DNA of 63,236 nucleotides from Verrucomicrobiota bacterium (GTDB lineage: Bacteria > Verrucomicrobiota > Verrucomicrobiia > Opitutales > Opitutaceae): positions 1 to 63,236 of the forward strand of contig JANYJB010000067.1 in the NCBI GenBank assembly GCA_025361935.1, given 5' to 3'. Positions within the stretch are counted from its first letter, which is position 1. Each line of letters begins with the position of its first letter. The notes under the pieces were generated by a model, which saw only the letters and a list, made by a program, of their open reading frames with translations, ran no database searches and was not told the DNA's origin. Of this stretch, positions 34,990 through 43,218 are shown in pieces. The translations under genes were made by a program, and so were the position numbers.

Positions 34990-37746
34990 ATGACCAGCGC
35001 TCAAATTCGTCAGAGCTTCCTCGATTTCTTCGCTTCCCAAGGCCACACGATCGTCCCGTCGTCGTCCCTCCTGCCCGACTCTCCCGGACTCCTCTTCACC
35101 AACGCCGGCATGAACCAGTTCGTGCCCATCTTCCTCGGTGACAAAGCCGCCGACGTCTCCAAATGGGCCGGAGCCCGCCCCGCCAAAGACACCCGCGCCG
35201 CCGACACCCAGAAATGCATCCGCGCCGGCGGCAAACACAACGACCTCGAAGACGTCGGCTACGACACCTACCACCACACGCTCTTCGAGATGCTGGGCAA
35301 CTGGTCCTTCGGCGACTACTTCAAGAAAGAGTCGCTCACCTGGGGCTGGCATTTGCTGACGAAGGTCTGGGGCATACCCGCCAAACGCCTCTTCGCCACC
35401 GTTTACGCCCCCAAGCCCGGCGACCCCTCCGAATTCGACCACGAGGCCGCCGCCATCTGGACCGAGCTCTTCCAGGCCGAGGGCCTCGACCCCGCCCTCC
35501 ACATCGTCCACGGCAACCGCAAGGACAACTTCTGGCAGATGGGCGACACCGGCCCCTGCGGCCCCTGCTCCGAGATCCATTTCAACCTGCTTCCCTCCGA
35601 CGACGAAGTCGAAGGCCGCAAAGGCGTGAACTCGTCCTCGCCGCGCTGCATCGAAATCTGGAACCACGTCTTCATCCAGTTCAACGCCAACGCCGACGGC
35701 ACCTTCTCCCCGCTCGCTGCCAAACACGTGGACACCGGCATGGGCTTCGAACGCGTCGCCGGCATCATGGCCACGACGAAGAACTTCACCGATTTCTCCC
35801 CCGAGCCCTCCAACTACAACGCCGACGTCTTCGCCCCGTTGTTCGCCAAAGTCACCGCCCTCTCCGGCAAGACCTACACCGGCACCGTCCCGACCAAGCG
35901 CGAAGGTCTCTCCGAGCAGGAGAACATAGACATCGCCTTCCGTGTCCTCGCCGACCACGCCCGCACGATCAGCCTCTCCATCGCCGACGGCATCATGCCC
36001 GGCAACGAAGGCCGCAACTACGTCATCCGCCGCATCCTCCGCCGCGGTATTCTTTATGGCACTAAGCTCGGCCTCAAAACCAGCTTCTTCGAACAACTCG
36101 TCGCCCCCGTCGTCGAGAGCCTCGGCAACGTGTTCCCCGAGGTAAAAGAACGCCAGGACATCATCCGCCGCGTGATCAAGAGCGAAGAAGAGTCCTTTGG
36201 CAAAACGATCGAACGAGGCCTTCAGCTTTTTTCTGATCGCACCAAAAATAAGTTTACCGAGATCATTGAGCGCAAGCAGACGGCTAGCAGCGGTCGCGTG
36301 GTTGATGAAAGCCGCGTCGTCGCTGGCTCAATCGCATTCGAACTTTACGACACCTACGGATTCCCTCTCGACATGACACAGCTCCTCGCCACCGAGCGTG
36401 GACTGACCGTGGACACCGTCGAGTTCGAAAACCTCATGGAGCAGCAACGCAACCGCGGCCGCGCCTCCACCAAAAAAGAAATCGTCGTCGCCGCCACCGA
36501 AGGCTCCGAGACCACCGAGGTCACGCCCACCGTCTTCCTCGGCTACGAAAAGCTCACCGCCGAGACCACGCTCATCGACGTCGTCAAAACCGAGAAGGAC
36601 ACTTACCTCGTCTTCGCCGAAACCCCCTTCTACGCCGAAATGGGCGGCCAGCTCGGCGACACCGGCGACGCCCTCATCTCCGGCCAGCTAGTCCCCATCA
36701 CCGACACCGTGAAGGACAAATCCGGCCGCTACCTGCACAAGATCGACTCCGAATGTAGGAGCGAGCTTGCTCGCGATGTTCGCGCCACGCTCTCCATCAA
36801 CGCCCCCCGCCGCCGCGCGATCAACCGCCACCACACCGCGACCCACCTCCTCCACTGGGCTCTGCGCAAAGTCCTCGGCACGCACGTCCGCCAGGCCGGC
36901 TCGCTCAACGCCCCCGACCGCCTCCGCTTCGACTTCGCCCACTTCGAGGCCGTCACCCCCGCCCAGCTCCGAGAAATCGAAGGGCTCGTCAACGAGCGCG
37001 TCCTCGAAAACGCCGCCGTCGCCTCCTACGAAACCGAGTTCGACCAAAAGCCCGAAGGCACCCTCGCCTTCTTCGGCGAGAAATACGGCAAGACCGTCCG
37101 CGTCGTGGACACCGGCGGCTACAGCCGCGAACTCTGCGGCGGCACTCACGTCGCCACCACCGGCGAAATCGGCCTCGTTAAAATCATCTCCGAAGGCGCT
37201 GTCGCCGCCGGCACCCGCCGCCTCGAAGCCGTCGCCGGCCAGGCCGCCTACGACCACGTTTCCGCCATCGAGACACAACTCGCCGTCACCGCCGCCAAGA
37301 TCGGCGTGCCCGTGAGCCAGCTCGACCTCAAGCTCGACTCCCTCCTCGCCCAAAAGACCGAGGCCGATAAAAAACTCAAGGCCCACGAGCAACGCGCCAT
37401 CGCCGCCCTCGCCACCGAACTCGCCGCCAAGGCCGTCCTCAAAGACGGACTCCCCCACGTCTCCGCCGTCGTCACGGTCGAGGCACCCGAAGCCCTCCGC
37501 GAAATCGGCTCCCAAGTCATCGCCCGTCTCGGCGGCGAAGGCGTGGTCGTGATCGGCGCCGCCTTCGGCCCCGAGAAACTCTCGCTCGTAGCTTTCGCGT
37601 CCCCCGCCGCGATCAAGGCCGGTCATCAAGCCGGCAAGATCATCAGCGCGTTGACTGCCCAACTCGGCGGCAAAGGCGGCGGCAAACCCGACTTCGCCAT
37701 GGGCGGCGGCAAAGACGTCGCCAAGCTCGCCGAAGTCCTCGCATAA
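34990..37746 (+). CDS. alaS: Alanine--tRNA ligase
   Basis: Charges and proofreads tRNA-Ala. The 918-residue protein has the class II core (motif FTNAGMNQFVPIFLG, then GDTGPCGPCSEIHF), a linker, an editing domain with HHTATHLLHWALRK (HxxxH) and CGGTHVATTGEIG (the CxxxH zinc site), and a C-terminal C-Ala domain. Two unusual stretches are present: a roughly 15-residue longer linker with different codon use (36226-36340), and a 9-residue insert CRSELARDV from a dispersed repeat (36754-36777). ATG at 34990 is 16 bp after the GxxExxY cassette's right repeat. Confidence 0.95.
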   Translation: MTSAQIRQSFLDFFASQGHTIVPSSSLLPDSPGLLFTNAGMNQFVPIFLGDKAADVSKWAGARPAKDTRAADTQKCIRAGGKHNDLEDVGYDTYHHTLFEMLGNWSFGDYFKKESLTWGWHLLTKVWGIPAKRLFATVYAPKPGDPSEFDHEAAAIWTELFQAEGLDPALHIVHGNRKDNFWQMGDTGPCGPCSEIHFNLLPSDDEVEGRKGVNSSSPRCIEIWNHVFIQFNANADGTFSPLAAKHVDTGMGFERVAGIMATTKNFTDFSPEPSNYNADVFAPLFAKVTALSGKTYTGTVPTKREGLSEQENIDIAFRVLADHARTISLSIADGIMPGNEGRNYVIRRILRRGILYGTKLGLKTSFFEQLVAPVVESLGNVFPEVKERQDIIRRVIKSEEESFGKTIERGLQLFSDRTKNKFTEIIERKQTASSGRVVDESRVVAGSIAFELYDTYGFPLDMTQLLATERGLTVDTVEFENLMEQQRNRGRASTKKEIVVAATEGSETTEVTPTVFLGYEKLTAETTLIDVVKTEKDTYLVFAETPFYAEMGGQLGDTGDALISGQLVPITDTVKDKSGRYLHKIDSECRSELARDVRATLSINAPRRRAINRHHTATHLLHWALRKVLGTHVRQAGSLNAPDRLRFDFAHFEAVTPAQLREIEGLVNERVLENAAVASYETEFDQKPEGTLAFFGEKYGKTVRVVDTGGYSRELCGGTHVATTGEIGLVKIISEGAVAAGTRRLEAVAGQAAYDHVSAIETQLAVTAAKIGVPVSQLDLKLDSLLAQKTEADKKLKAHEQRAIAALATELAAKAVLKDGLPHVSAVVTVEAPEALREIGSQVIARLGGEGVVVIGAAFGPEKLSLVAFASPAAIKAGHQAGKIISALTAQLGGKGGGKPDFAMGGGKDVAKLAEVLA
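36754..36777 (+). repeat. GTAGGAGCGAGC...GCTCGC element inside alaS
   Basis: TGTAGGAGCGAGCTTGCTCG followed by CGAT is read in frame within alaS as CRSELARD. GCGAGC TT GCTCGC inside it is a 6-bp perfect inverted repeat. The same family occurs in an intergenic hairpin at 50693-50748 (right arm ACTCCTAC). The insert lies between the linker and the editing domain. Confidence 0.7.
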
Positions 37747-37758
37747 ACTCTGGTCTGA

Positions 37759-37843
37759 GGTAGGGCGGGACCGCTGGGCCCGCCGCGAACACCCCAACCC
37801 TCACGCCACTCAAACTCGGACGGCCCAGCGGTCCGTCCCTACC
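37759..37843. repeat. GGTAGGG...CCCTACC inverted repeat, copy A
   Basis: The left arm begins GGTAGGGCGGGACCGCTGGG and the right arm ends GGCCCAGCGGTCCGTCCCTA plus CC, giving a long imperfect hairpin with a loop of about 30 nt. It fills the gap between alaS (stop 37746) and the AlkC-like gene (ATG 37849), ending 5 bp before that ATG. Could terminate alaS transcripts; it leaves no room for an ordinary Shine-Dalgarno. Confidence 0.8.
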
Positions 37844-37848
37844 TTTCA

Positions 37849-38931
37849 ATGGCCGCCCTCAAGGACATGTTCGACCCCGCGCTCTACCGCACGCTCGCGG
37901 CAGAACTCTCCGCCCTGTCCCCCGCGTTCCTCGCCGCCACGTTCCTCTCTCATACGCTCGACGGCCTGTCCTCCCGCGAACTCATGCCCCGCATGAGACG
38001 CACCACCGAAGCCGTCGCCCTCGCGCTCCCGCTTCCCTACCGCGAACAACTCGCCGTCCTCCGCGCCCTCGCCCCGCGCATCCCCTCCGGCTTCGTCTGC
38101 ATTTTCCTCTCCGATTTCGTCGCCCAATACGGCCTCGACGATTTCGAAACGTCCCTCGACGCGCTCCGCTTTTTCACCCGCTTCGGCTCCTCCGAGTTCG
38201 CCATCCGCCCATTTATCGAGCGCGACCAACCCCGCACTCTCGCTGTCCTCCTCACGTGGGCTGCCTCCGACGACGAACACGTCCGCCGCCTCGCCAGCGA
38301 AGGCTCCCGTCCGCGGCTCCCGTGGGGCCGCCACCTCACCTCCCTCGTCACTGATCCGTCGCCGACATTTCCGATCCTCGGAACCCTCCGCACCGACCCG
38401 TCGCTCTACGTCCGCAAATCCGTCGCCAACCACCTCAACGATATCGCCAAGGATCACCCCGACGTCGCCCTCAATCTCGTCTCCACTTGGGACCGCACCG
38501 ACGCCCGCACCGCCTGGATCATCCGTCACGCCTTGCGCACGCTCATCAAGCGCGGCCATCCCCGCGCCCTCGCCCTCATCGGCGCCGGCACCGCCGCCAA
38601 ACTCGACGTCGTCCGCTTCCAAGCCTCGCCCAAAAAACTCGTCCTCGGCGACACGCTAACCTTAACCGCCACGCTCACCTCGCGCGCCGCCAAATCCCAG
38701 CGCCTCGTGATCGACTACGTCCTCCACTACGCCCGCGCCGGCAAAACCTCCCAAAAGGTTTTCAAGTGGAGGACCCTCGACCTTGCACCGCGTGCAACCG
38801 TCACGCTCACGAAGCGCCAGATCATCCGCGATTTCAGCACCCGCCTCCACTATGCCGGGAAGCACCGCGTCGAACTCCAGATCAACGGCCGCCGCCTCGC
38901 CGAGACCGCGTTCACGCTCTCGTTGTCATAA
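37849..38931 (+). CDS. DNA alkylation repair protein (AlkC-like HEAT repeats)
   Basis: A 360-residue protein of the HEAT-repeat glycosylase group (COG4335-type). Residues 1 to about 235 are helical repeats with SSEFAIRPFIERD, RRLASEGSRPRLPWG (about 143-157) and RKSVANHLNDIAKDHPD, motifs shared with AlkC. Residues about 250-360 form an Ig-like beta domain (VLGDTLTLTATLTS, then HRVELQINGRRL) as in long AlkC variants. AlkC excises 3-methyladenine-type lesions; activity here is inferred from similarity. A repeat hairpin ends 5 bp before the ATG. Confidence 0.8.
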   Translation: MAALKDMFDPALYRTLAAELSALSPAFLAATFLSHTLDGLSSRELMPRMRRTTEAVALALPLPYREQLAVLRALAPRIPSGFVCIFLSDFVAQYGLDDFETSLDALRFFTRFGSSEFAIRPFIERDQPRTLAVLLTWAASDDEHVRRLASEGSRPRLPWGRHLTSLVTDPSPTFPILGTLRTDPSLYVRKSVANHLNDIAKDHPDVALNLVSTWDRTDARTAWIIRHALRTLIKRGHPRALALIGAGTAAKLDVVRFQASPKKLVLGDTLTLTATLTSRAAKSQRLVIDYVLHYARAGKTSQKVFKWRTLDLAPRATVTLTKRQIIRDFSTRLHYAGKHRVELQINGRRLAETAFTLSLS

Positions 38932-38948
38932 ACTAAAAAACTCCCGAA

Positions 38949-39051
38949 TTTTAACCACTCATCCCCACTCATTTAAAGGAATCGATGGAAATGATCGGAA
39001 CTCCGAATTCCAAAAATTTCCGTCCCATTCGGTTCCCATCAGTGGTTAAAA
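38949..39051. repeat. TTTTAACCACT-bounded miniature inverted-repeat element
   Basis: TTTTAACCACT at 38949-38959 and AGTGGTTAAAA at 39041-39051 are perfect 11-bp inverted repeats. Just inside the left arm are CACTCAT units 10 bp apart (CCACTCATCCCCACTCATTT), with a degenerate mirror on the right (CCATCAGTGG). The 103-bp element fills most of the gap between the AlkC-like gene and the small acidic protein. No open reading frame inside. Confidence 0.6.
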
Positions 39052-39093
39052 AATCCGACTTCCCCGCCTCTGCTTTTCCCCCATTCTACGACC

Positions 39094-39342
39094 ATGGACC
39101 TGCGCCCCATCATCAACGAAATCGCAAGTCAGTCGGACGACTTTCTCGACGGCGTGACTGACCGGAAGGAAGCCCGCGCCGGCATCGCGGAGTTCATCAC
39201 GATGGAGTATCCGCAGCTCAACCCCGCAGATCGGAAAACCGTGAGCGACCACGTCATGGCGATGCTGGAGGATGAAAGTTTCTTCAACGGCGGCTACGCC
39301 GGCCACTCCTTCGACGACGAGAGCGAAGCCGAGGAGGAGTGA
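39094..39342 (+). CDS. Small acidic hypothetical protein (82 aa)
   Basis: An 82-residue acidic protein not recognised. Predicted helices (DLRPIINEIASQSDDFLDG, then EARAGIAEFITMEY) are followed by a Glu/Asp-rich tail (DDESEAEEE). No signal, membrane segment or metal motif. Coding is supported by the C-rich third positions and by the stop codon abutting a repeat element. It is convergent with the MFS gene across 60 bp. Confidence 0.6.
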   Translation: MDLRPIINEIASQSDDFLDGVTDRKEARAGIAEFITMEYPQLNPADRKTVSDHVMAMLEDESFFNGGYAGHSFDDESEAEEE

Positions 39343-39407
39343 GGTAGGGACGGACCGCTGGGCCGTCCGGGTTTTCGTTTTGGCGGGCCCAGCGGTCCCG
39401 CCCTACC
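39343..39407. repeat. GGTAGGG...CCCTACC inverted repeat, copy B
   Basis: A 65-bp copy: GGTAGGGACGGACCGCTGGG in the left arm, GCGGGCCCAGCGGTCCCGCC and CTACC in the right, loop GTTTTCGTTTT-like. It lies exactly between two convergent genes and supplies the TAG stop of the MFS gene (39403-39405). Good candidate for a bidirectional terminator. Confidence 0.85.
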
Positions 39408-40638
39408 CTTCCGTCCTCGCCCCCGCCTGCATTTTCCCCGCCAGCCAGAGCCAGAAGACCGCCGCAAACACCAGCGCGCACGGCAGCACCAGCACCGCAT
39501 CCTTCAGTCCCATCCGGTCTGATAGAACGCCCACCAACTGCGGCGACCACAGATCGCCGAACAAGTGGATCGAAAAAATCGACGCCGCCATCGCGCTCGC
39601 CCTCATCGTCACCGGCACCGTTTCCAAAATAAGGGTGTTCACGGGCCCCGAGGGCAAAAACAACAAAAACATCGCGATCACCATCATGACTCGCGCAAGA
39701 AACGCATCCTGCAAAAGAAACGCCGCGCATCCCGCGGGCGCCGCCGCCGCCGCGCTCAGACCCAGCACCCACGCGTAGGCCGCAGGGTTGCGCTTGTGCC
39801 ATGCCGTGGAGATGAAGCCGCCCAGCAAGGTCGCCACCAGTCCCGTCACCACGAGCGAAAGCCCGAAAAAATGATCCGCCGTCTGCAAATCCATCCCGTG
39901 CACACGATGCAAAAACGTCGGCGCCCAGAAGGCGAATCCACCCAGTGTGAACGTCTGCGCCACGTAGCCCAGCACCACCAGCACGTAAAGCGGCCGCCCC
40001 AACAGGCTAAGGTAGCCTTGCTTCTCCGCCGGTGTCGCCGCCTGGGCGCCTACCGCCTCGCTCGCCCCGCGTTCCGGCTCCTTTAAAAACAACAAAACCA
40101 CCGCGAGCACAAAGCCCGGCAACCCCGCCCACCAAAAAGCGGAGCGCCAGCCGTAGTGCGCCGCCACCGCCCCGCCCACGATGTAGCCGAGCGCCGATCC
40201 CACCGGAATCGCCGTGAAGAAAATCGAGAGCGCGTTGTTGCGCCGCTCCGGCGAATACAAATCGGCAATCCAACCCGGACTGATCGTTCCATAACTCGCC
40301 TCACCCAGACCCACCAGCACGCGGAACATCACCAGCGACCAGAACCCGTGCGCCGTGCCCGAGAGCACGGTGCCCGCGCTCCACACCGCGACCCCGGCGG
40401 CGATAAGCCACTTGCGGGGAAACCGATCACCGAGATAACCGAAGAACGGTGACGTCAGAAAATACCCGAGCATGAACGCCGTCGCCACCCAGCCCAGCTC
40501 ACCATCGCTCAACTTCAACTCGTCCTTAAGCGGCGTGAGCACCGCCGGCAGCACTTGCCGGTCGAGGTAGTTAAACAGGTTGATCCCCGTCAGTATCAGC
40601 AGGGTCAGCAGTGGCCAGTTGCGTTGGGGAGCATTCAA
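39403..40638 (-). CDS. MFS transporter (spinster-like)
   Basis: A 411-residue, roughly 12-helix permease of the major facilitator superfamily. The N-terminal region NLFNYLDRQVLPAVL and the loop 2-3 motif GYLGDRFPRKW fit the spinster/hexuronate-type group, and QTFTLGGFAFWAPTFLHRVHG in the second half is also typical. Substrate not deducible. The stop codon TAG is part of the repeat copy B. It is divergent from ispH across 92 bp. Confidence 0.87.
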   Translation of the reverse strand: MNAPQRNWPLLTLLILTGINLFNYLDRQVLPAVLTPLKDELKLSDGELGWVATAFMLGYFLTSPFFGYLGDRFPRKWLIAAGVAVWSAGTVLSGTAHGFWSLVMFRVLVGLGEASYGTISPGWIADLYSPERRNNALSIFFTAIPVGSALGYIVGGAVAAHYGWRSAFWWAGLPGFVLAVVLLFLKEPERGASEAVGAQAATPAEKQGYLSLLGRPLYVLVVLGYVAQTFTLGGFAFWAPTFLHRVHGMDLQTADHFFGLSLVVTGLVATLLGGFISTAWHKRNPAAYAWVLGLSAAAAAPAGCAAFLLQDAFLARVMMVIAMFLLFLPSGPVNTLILETVPVTMRASAMAASIFSIHLFGDLWSPQLVGVLSDRMGLKDAVLVLPCALVFAAVFWLWLAGKMQAGARTEG

Positions 40639-40730
40639 GCGCGCCTACTAACAAAAACCTTCGCGCAGGCTTCAACGCCATAAACCGCGCCGCTTGACCC
40701 TCGTTAACGCGGCGTGTTGCGTTATCCGTC

Positions 40731-42485
40731 ATGCCGGAGACCGCCTCCCCGCTTTCCACGTCTGTCACTCTGCTCGCGTTCAACCCGTCGAGCCTCCTCG
40801 CCGTGCGCCGCGACGACGGACTGCTCGACCTCGCGTTCACCAGCGACGATCTCGCGGCGGCAACCCGCCTGCTCGAATCCGCTTTTCCCGCCCACACCGC
40901 ACCGGCGTCTGCCTTCACTCTTCCGAACGGCTCCACGCAAGCCCTGCTTGTGCAGGTGGAAACCGTGCCTGCCGAAAGTTCTGTCGAGTTTCATTCCATC
41001 GAAAGCCTGCAGTCCGGCCGCACGCCGCTTTCGCCTTTGCTGAAATCCGCGCTGGCCGCGCTCGAACCTCGCCTCATCGAGATTCCCTATCTCCATCTCG
41101 GCGAAAACGATTTTATCTACAAGTTCCGCCCCGCCCAGGAGCGCAACCCCGCCATTTACGCGCAAGACCCGGTTTCCGGCGCGCTCTACCAGTCGAAACT
41201 CTGCGCCGCCCTCAAGACCCTCGCCCGCCAGCACGAACGCTCGGCGGCTGATCCCGTCACGTTAGACTTCGGCGCCGTGCAATACGTGCTGCCCAGCCAC
41301 TTCGGCTTCTGCCTCGGCGTGAAAAACGCCATCGAGCGCGCCTACGAAACGCTCGCCGCCAATCCCGGCCGCCGCGTGTTCATGCTCTCGGAGCTCATCC
41401 ACAATCCTTTCGTCAACGAGGATCTCCTCCGCCGCGGCCTGCGCTACCTGCAAAGCGACAAAGGTGTTCCCTTCACCCCCGAAGGCGCAAAGGCCGCCGG
41501 CACGCCCGGTGAAACGCTGCTCTGGGATACGCTCACGCCCGACGACATCGTCATCATCCCCGCGTTCGGAGCGACCGACGAGGACAAGCGCCGTCTCGTC
41601 CGCAAGGGACTCGCCGTTTACCCGTATGACGCCACCTGCATGCTGGTGGAAAAGGTCTGGAAGGCCGCCCGTGTTTACGGCCGCGACGGCTACACCGTGA
41701 TCATCCACGGCAAGCACGAGCACGAGGAGACCAAGGCCACGTTCTCCAACACGCGCCGTTACGCCCCCGCCGTCATCGTGCGCGACCTCGCCGAGACGCG
41801 CCTGCTCGGCGAAATCATCGCCAGCAACGACCCGCAAGTCCGCGCCCGCTTCTACACCCTTTTCGCCGGACGGCACACGCCGGACTTCGACGTTGAACGT
41901 CATTTTGAGCGCATCGCCGTGGTCAATCAAACGACTCTGCTCATGAACGAAACGCGAGAGATCATCACCGACCTCCGTGAACTCTACGCAAAAAAATACG
42001 GTGCCGACATCCCGGGTCAGCCGCCCCGCGTCGGCGGCAGCGGACGAAACGACACGCTTTGCTACGCGACCCAGGTCAACCAGGACGCCCTCGCCCGCGC
42101 CTTGGCCGACCCGCTGGACGCCGCCTTCATCATCGGCGGAAAAAACTCCTCCAACACCTACCAGCTCTATCGCCTCTGCGCCCAGAAGCTCGGCGACAAA
42201 GCCTACTTCATCCAGAGCGAGTCCAACATTCTCTCGCTCGACGCCGTCGAGCATTACGTGTTCCCCGGCCCCGGAGCGCACGGCGGCAGGGTTGAAACAC
42301 ACCCCCTCTGGCCAAATGACCACCGCACGCCGCGTCGCATCCTCATCACGGGCGGAGCCTCGTGTCCCGACGGCGTCATCCAACAGGTGATCACCCGCAT
42401 CAACCACCTGTTCGCGGGTCACGGCCTGCGACCAGTCGAGTCTGTCCAAGCCGAGCTCGACGCCCGCATCGCCGCCGAAGCCTGA
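40731..42485 (+). CDS. ispH: 4-hydroxy-3-methylbut-2-enyl diphosphate reductase with N-terminal extension
   Basis: Last step of the MEP isoprenoid pathway, an Fe-S reductase. The three cluster cysteines are visible in GFCLGVKNAI (about residue 192), DATCMLVEKV and DTLCYATQVNQD; substrate-binding GKHEHEETKAT, NQTTLLMNET and GGKNSSNTYQL are also present. At 584 residues it is far longer than the usual 310-420. About 185 residues precede the catalytic domain; they contain no recognised motif. DATCM has Met where Pro is usual. Confidence 0.93.
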   Translation: MPETASPLSTSVTLLAFNPSSLLAVRRDDGLLDLAFTSDDLAAATRLLESAFPAHTAPASAFTLPNGSTQALLVQVETVPAESSVEFHSIESLQSGRTPLSPLLKSALAALEPRLIEIPYLHLGENDFIYKFRPAQERNPAIYAQDPVSGALYQSKLCAALKTLARQHERSAADPVTLDFGAVQYVLPSHFGFCLGVKNAIERAYETLAANPGRRVFMLSELIHNPFVNEDLLRRGLRYLQSDKGVPFTPEGAKAAGTPGETLLWDTLTPDDIVIIPAFGATDEDKRRLVRKGLAVYPYDATCMLVEKVWKAARVYGRDGYTVIIHGKHEHEETKATFSNTRRYAPAVIVRDLAETRLLGEIIASNDPQVRARFYTLFAGRHTPDFDVERHFERIAVVNQTTLLMNETREIITDLRELYAKKYGADIPGQPPRVGGSGRNDTLCYATQVNQDALARALADPLDAAFIIGGKNSSNTYQLYRLCAQKLGDKAYFIQSESNILSLDAVEHYVFPGPGAHGGRVETHPLWPNDHRTPRRILITGGASCPDGVIQQVITRINHLFAGHGLRPVESVQAELDARIAAEA

Positions 42486-42495
42486 AAAGCTCGGC
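42474..42495. terminator. Possible bulged hairpin between ispH and the coiled-coil gene
   Basis: GCCGAAGC (42474-42481) and GCTCGGC (42489-42495) can pair with one bulged A around a 7-nt loop at the convergent gene ends. There is no T run, so function as a terminator is weakly supported. Confidence 0.3.
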
Positions 42496-43218
42496 TTACT
42501 CGTTGAACTCGTCGAAACGACGGGAAGCAGCCTCGGCCTGAAGCGCGGCCGCCTTTTCGGGATCAAGCCTGCCCTCCCTGACGCGCAGTTCCTGCTCGCG
42601 CGACTTCAACTCCTCGTCGCGCTGGTCCAGCTCGGTTTCCTTTTCTTGGTGCTCCTGCACTTTCTCAAAAAGCTTCGTCTCGCTTTGTTCAAGAAAAGTT
42701 TCGCGCGCTCGCAGAGCCTCCTTGCCTTCCAACAACAGCGCCTCCTGCCGGTCTAGCTCCGCCTTTAACCGCGCAATCGCCTCTTTTTCCTCCTGCGAAA
42801 GCGCGGGCCGCGGATGCTTGAGCCGGCTCCGCGCCGCCATTAATTCCCCCCTCGCCGCGAGCAACGCCTCGCTCTCGGCCAGTTCGCGCTGACGCTCAGA
42901 CAGTTTGAACTCCTTTTCATCCAAAACTTGTTCGCGCTCGACGAGCCTCGCCTCGAACTCTTCCAATGAACGCGTCAGTTCAGCCGAACGGCCCGTAGTT
43001 CCCTCGACGTCCACCGCTCGGATCATGGCGACAACCTGCGCAATTTGACGACGCGTTTCCAGAGACGCATCAAGCAAAGCAAAGGGCGAGCGCGTCGTAA
43101 GCCTCACGGAAGGCGTGATGCGCCTTGGCAGCGCGAGCAAGGGCGGGGCGGGGCGGCAGGGCGGACGGCCGGGAGGACGGATAAAATTAGAAACCCCGGG
43201 ATTATCGGTCATGATCAT
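42496..43218 (-). CDS. Coiled-coil protein of the ParA cassette (240 aa)
   Basis: A protein with a Pro/Arg-rich N-terminal 40 residues (FIRPPGRPPCRPAPPLLALP) and a long coiled coil from about residue 80 to 225 with heptad-like Glu/Leu/Arg runs (EREQVLDEKEFKLSERQREL). The start ATG at 43218 is preceded by a clear GGAGG eight bases upstream, unusual in this window; an in-frame ATG six bases later is also possible. Start overlaps the stop of the 322-residue gene. Pattern suggests a ParA partner or cargo adaptor. Confidence 0.7.
   Translation of the reverse strand: MIMTDNPGVSNFIRPPGRPPCRPAPPLLALPRRITPSVRLTTRSPFALLDASLETRRQIAQVVAMIRAVDVEGTTGRSAELTRSLEEFEARLVEREQVLDEKEFKLSERQRELAESEALLAARGELMAARSRLKHPRPALSQEEKEAIARLKAELDRQEALLLEGKEALRARETFLEQSETKLFEKVQEHQEKETELDQRDEELKSREQELRVREGRLDPEKAAALQAEAASRRFDEFNE

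Noticed and set aside
41262-42566. 434-residue minus-strand frame over ispH
   Set aside because: Antisense to the IspH catalytic core, which has all three cluster cysteines.
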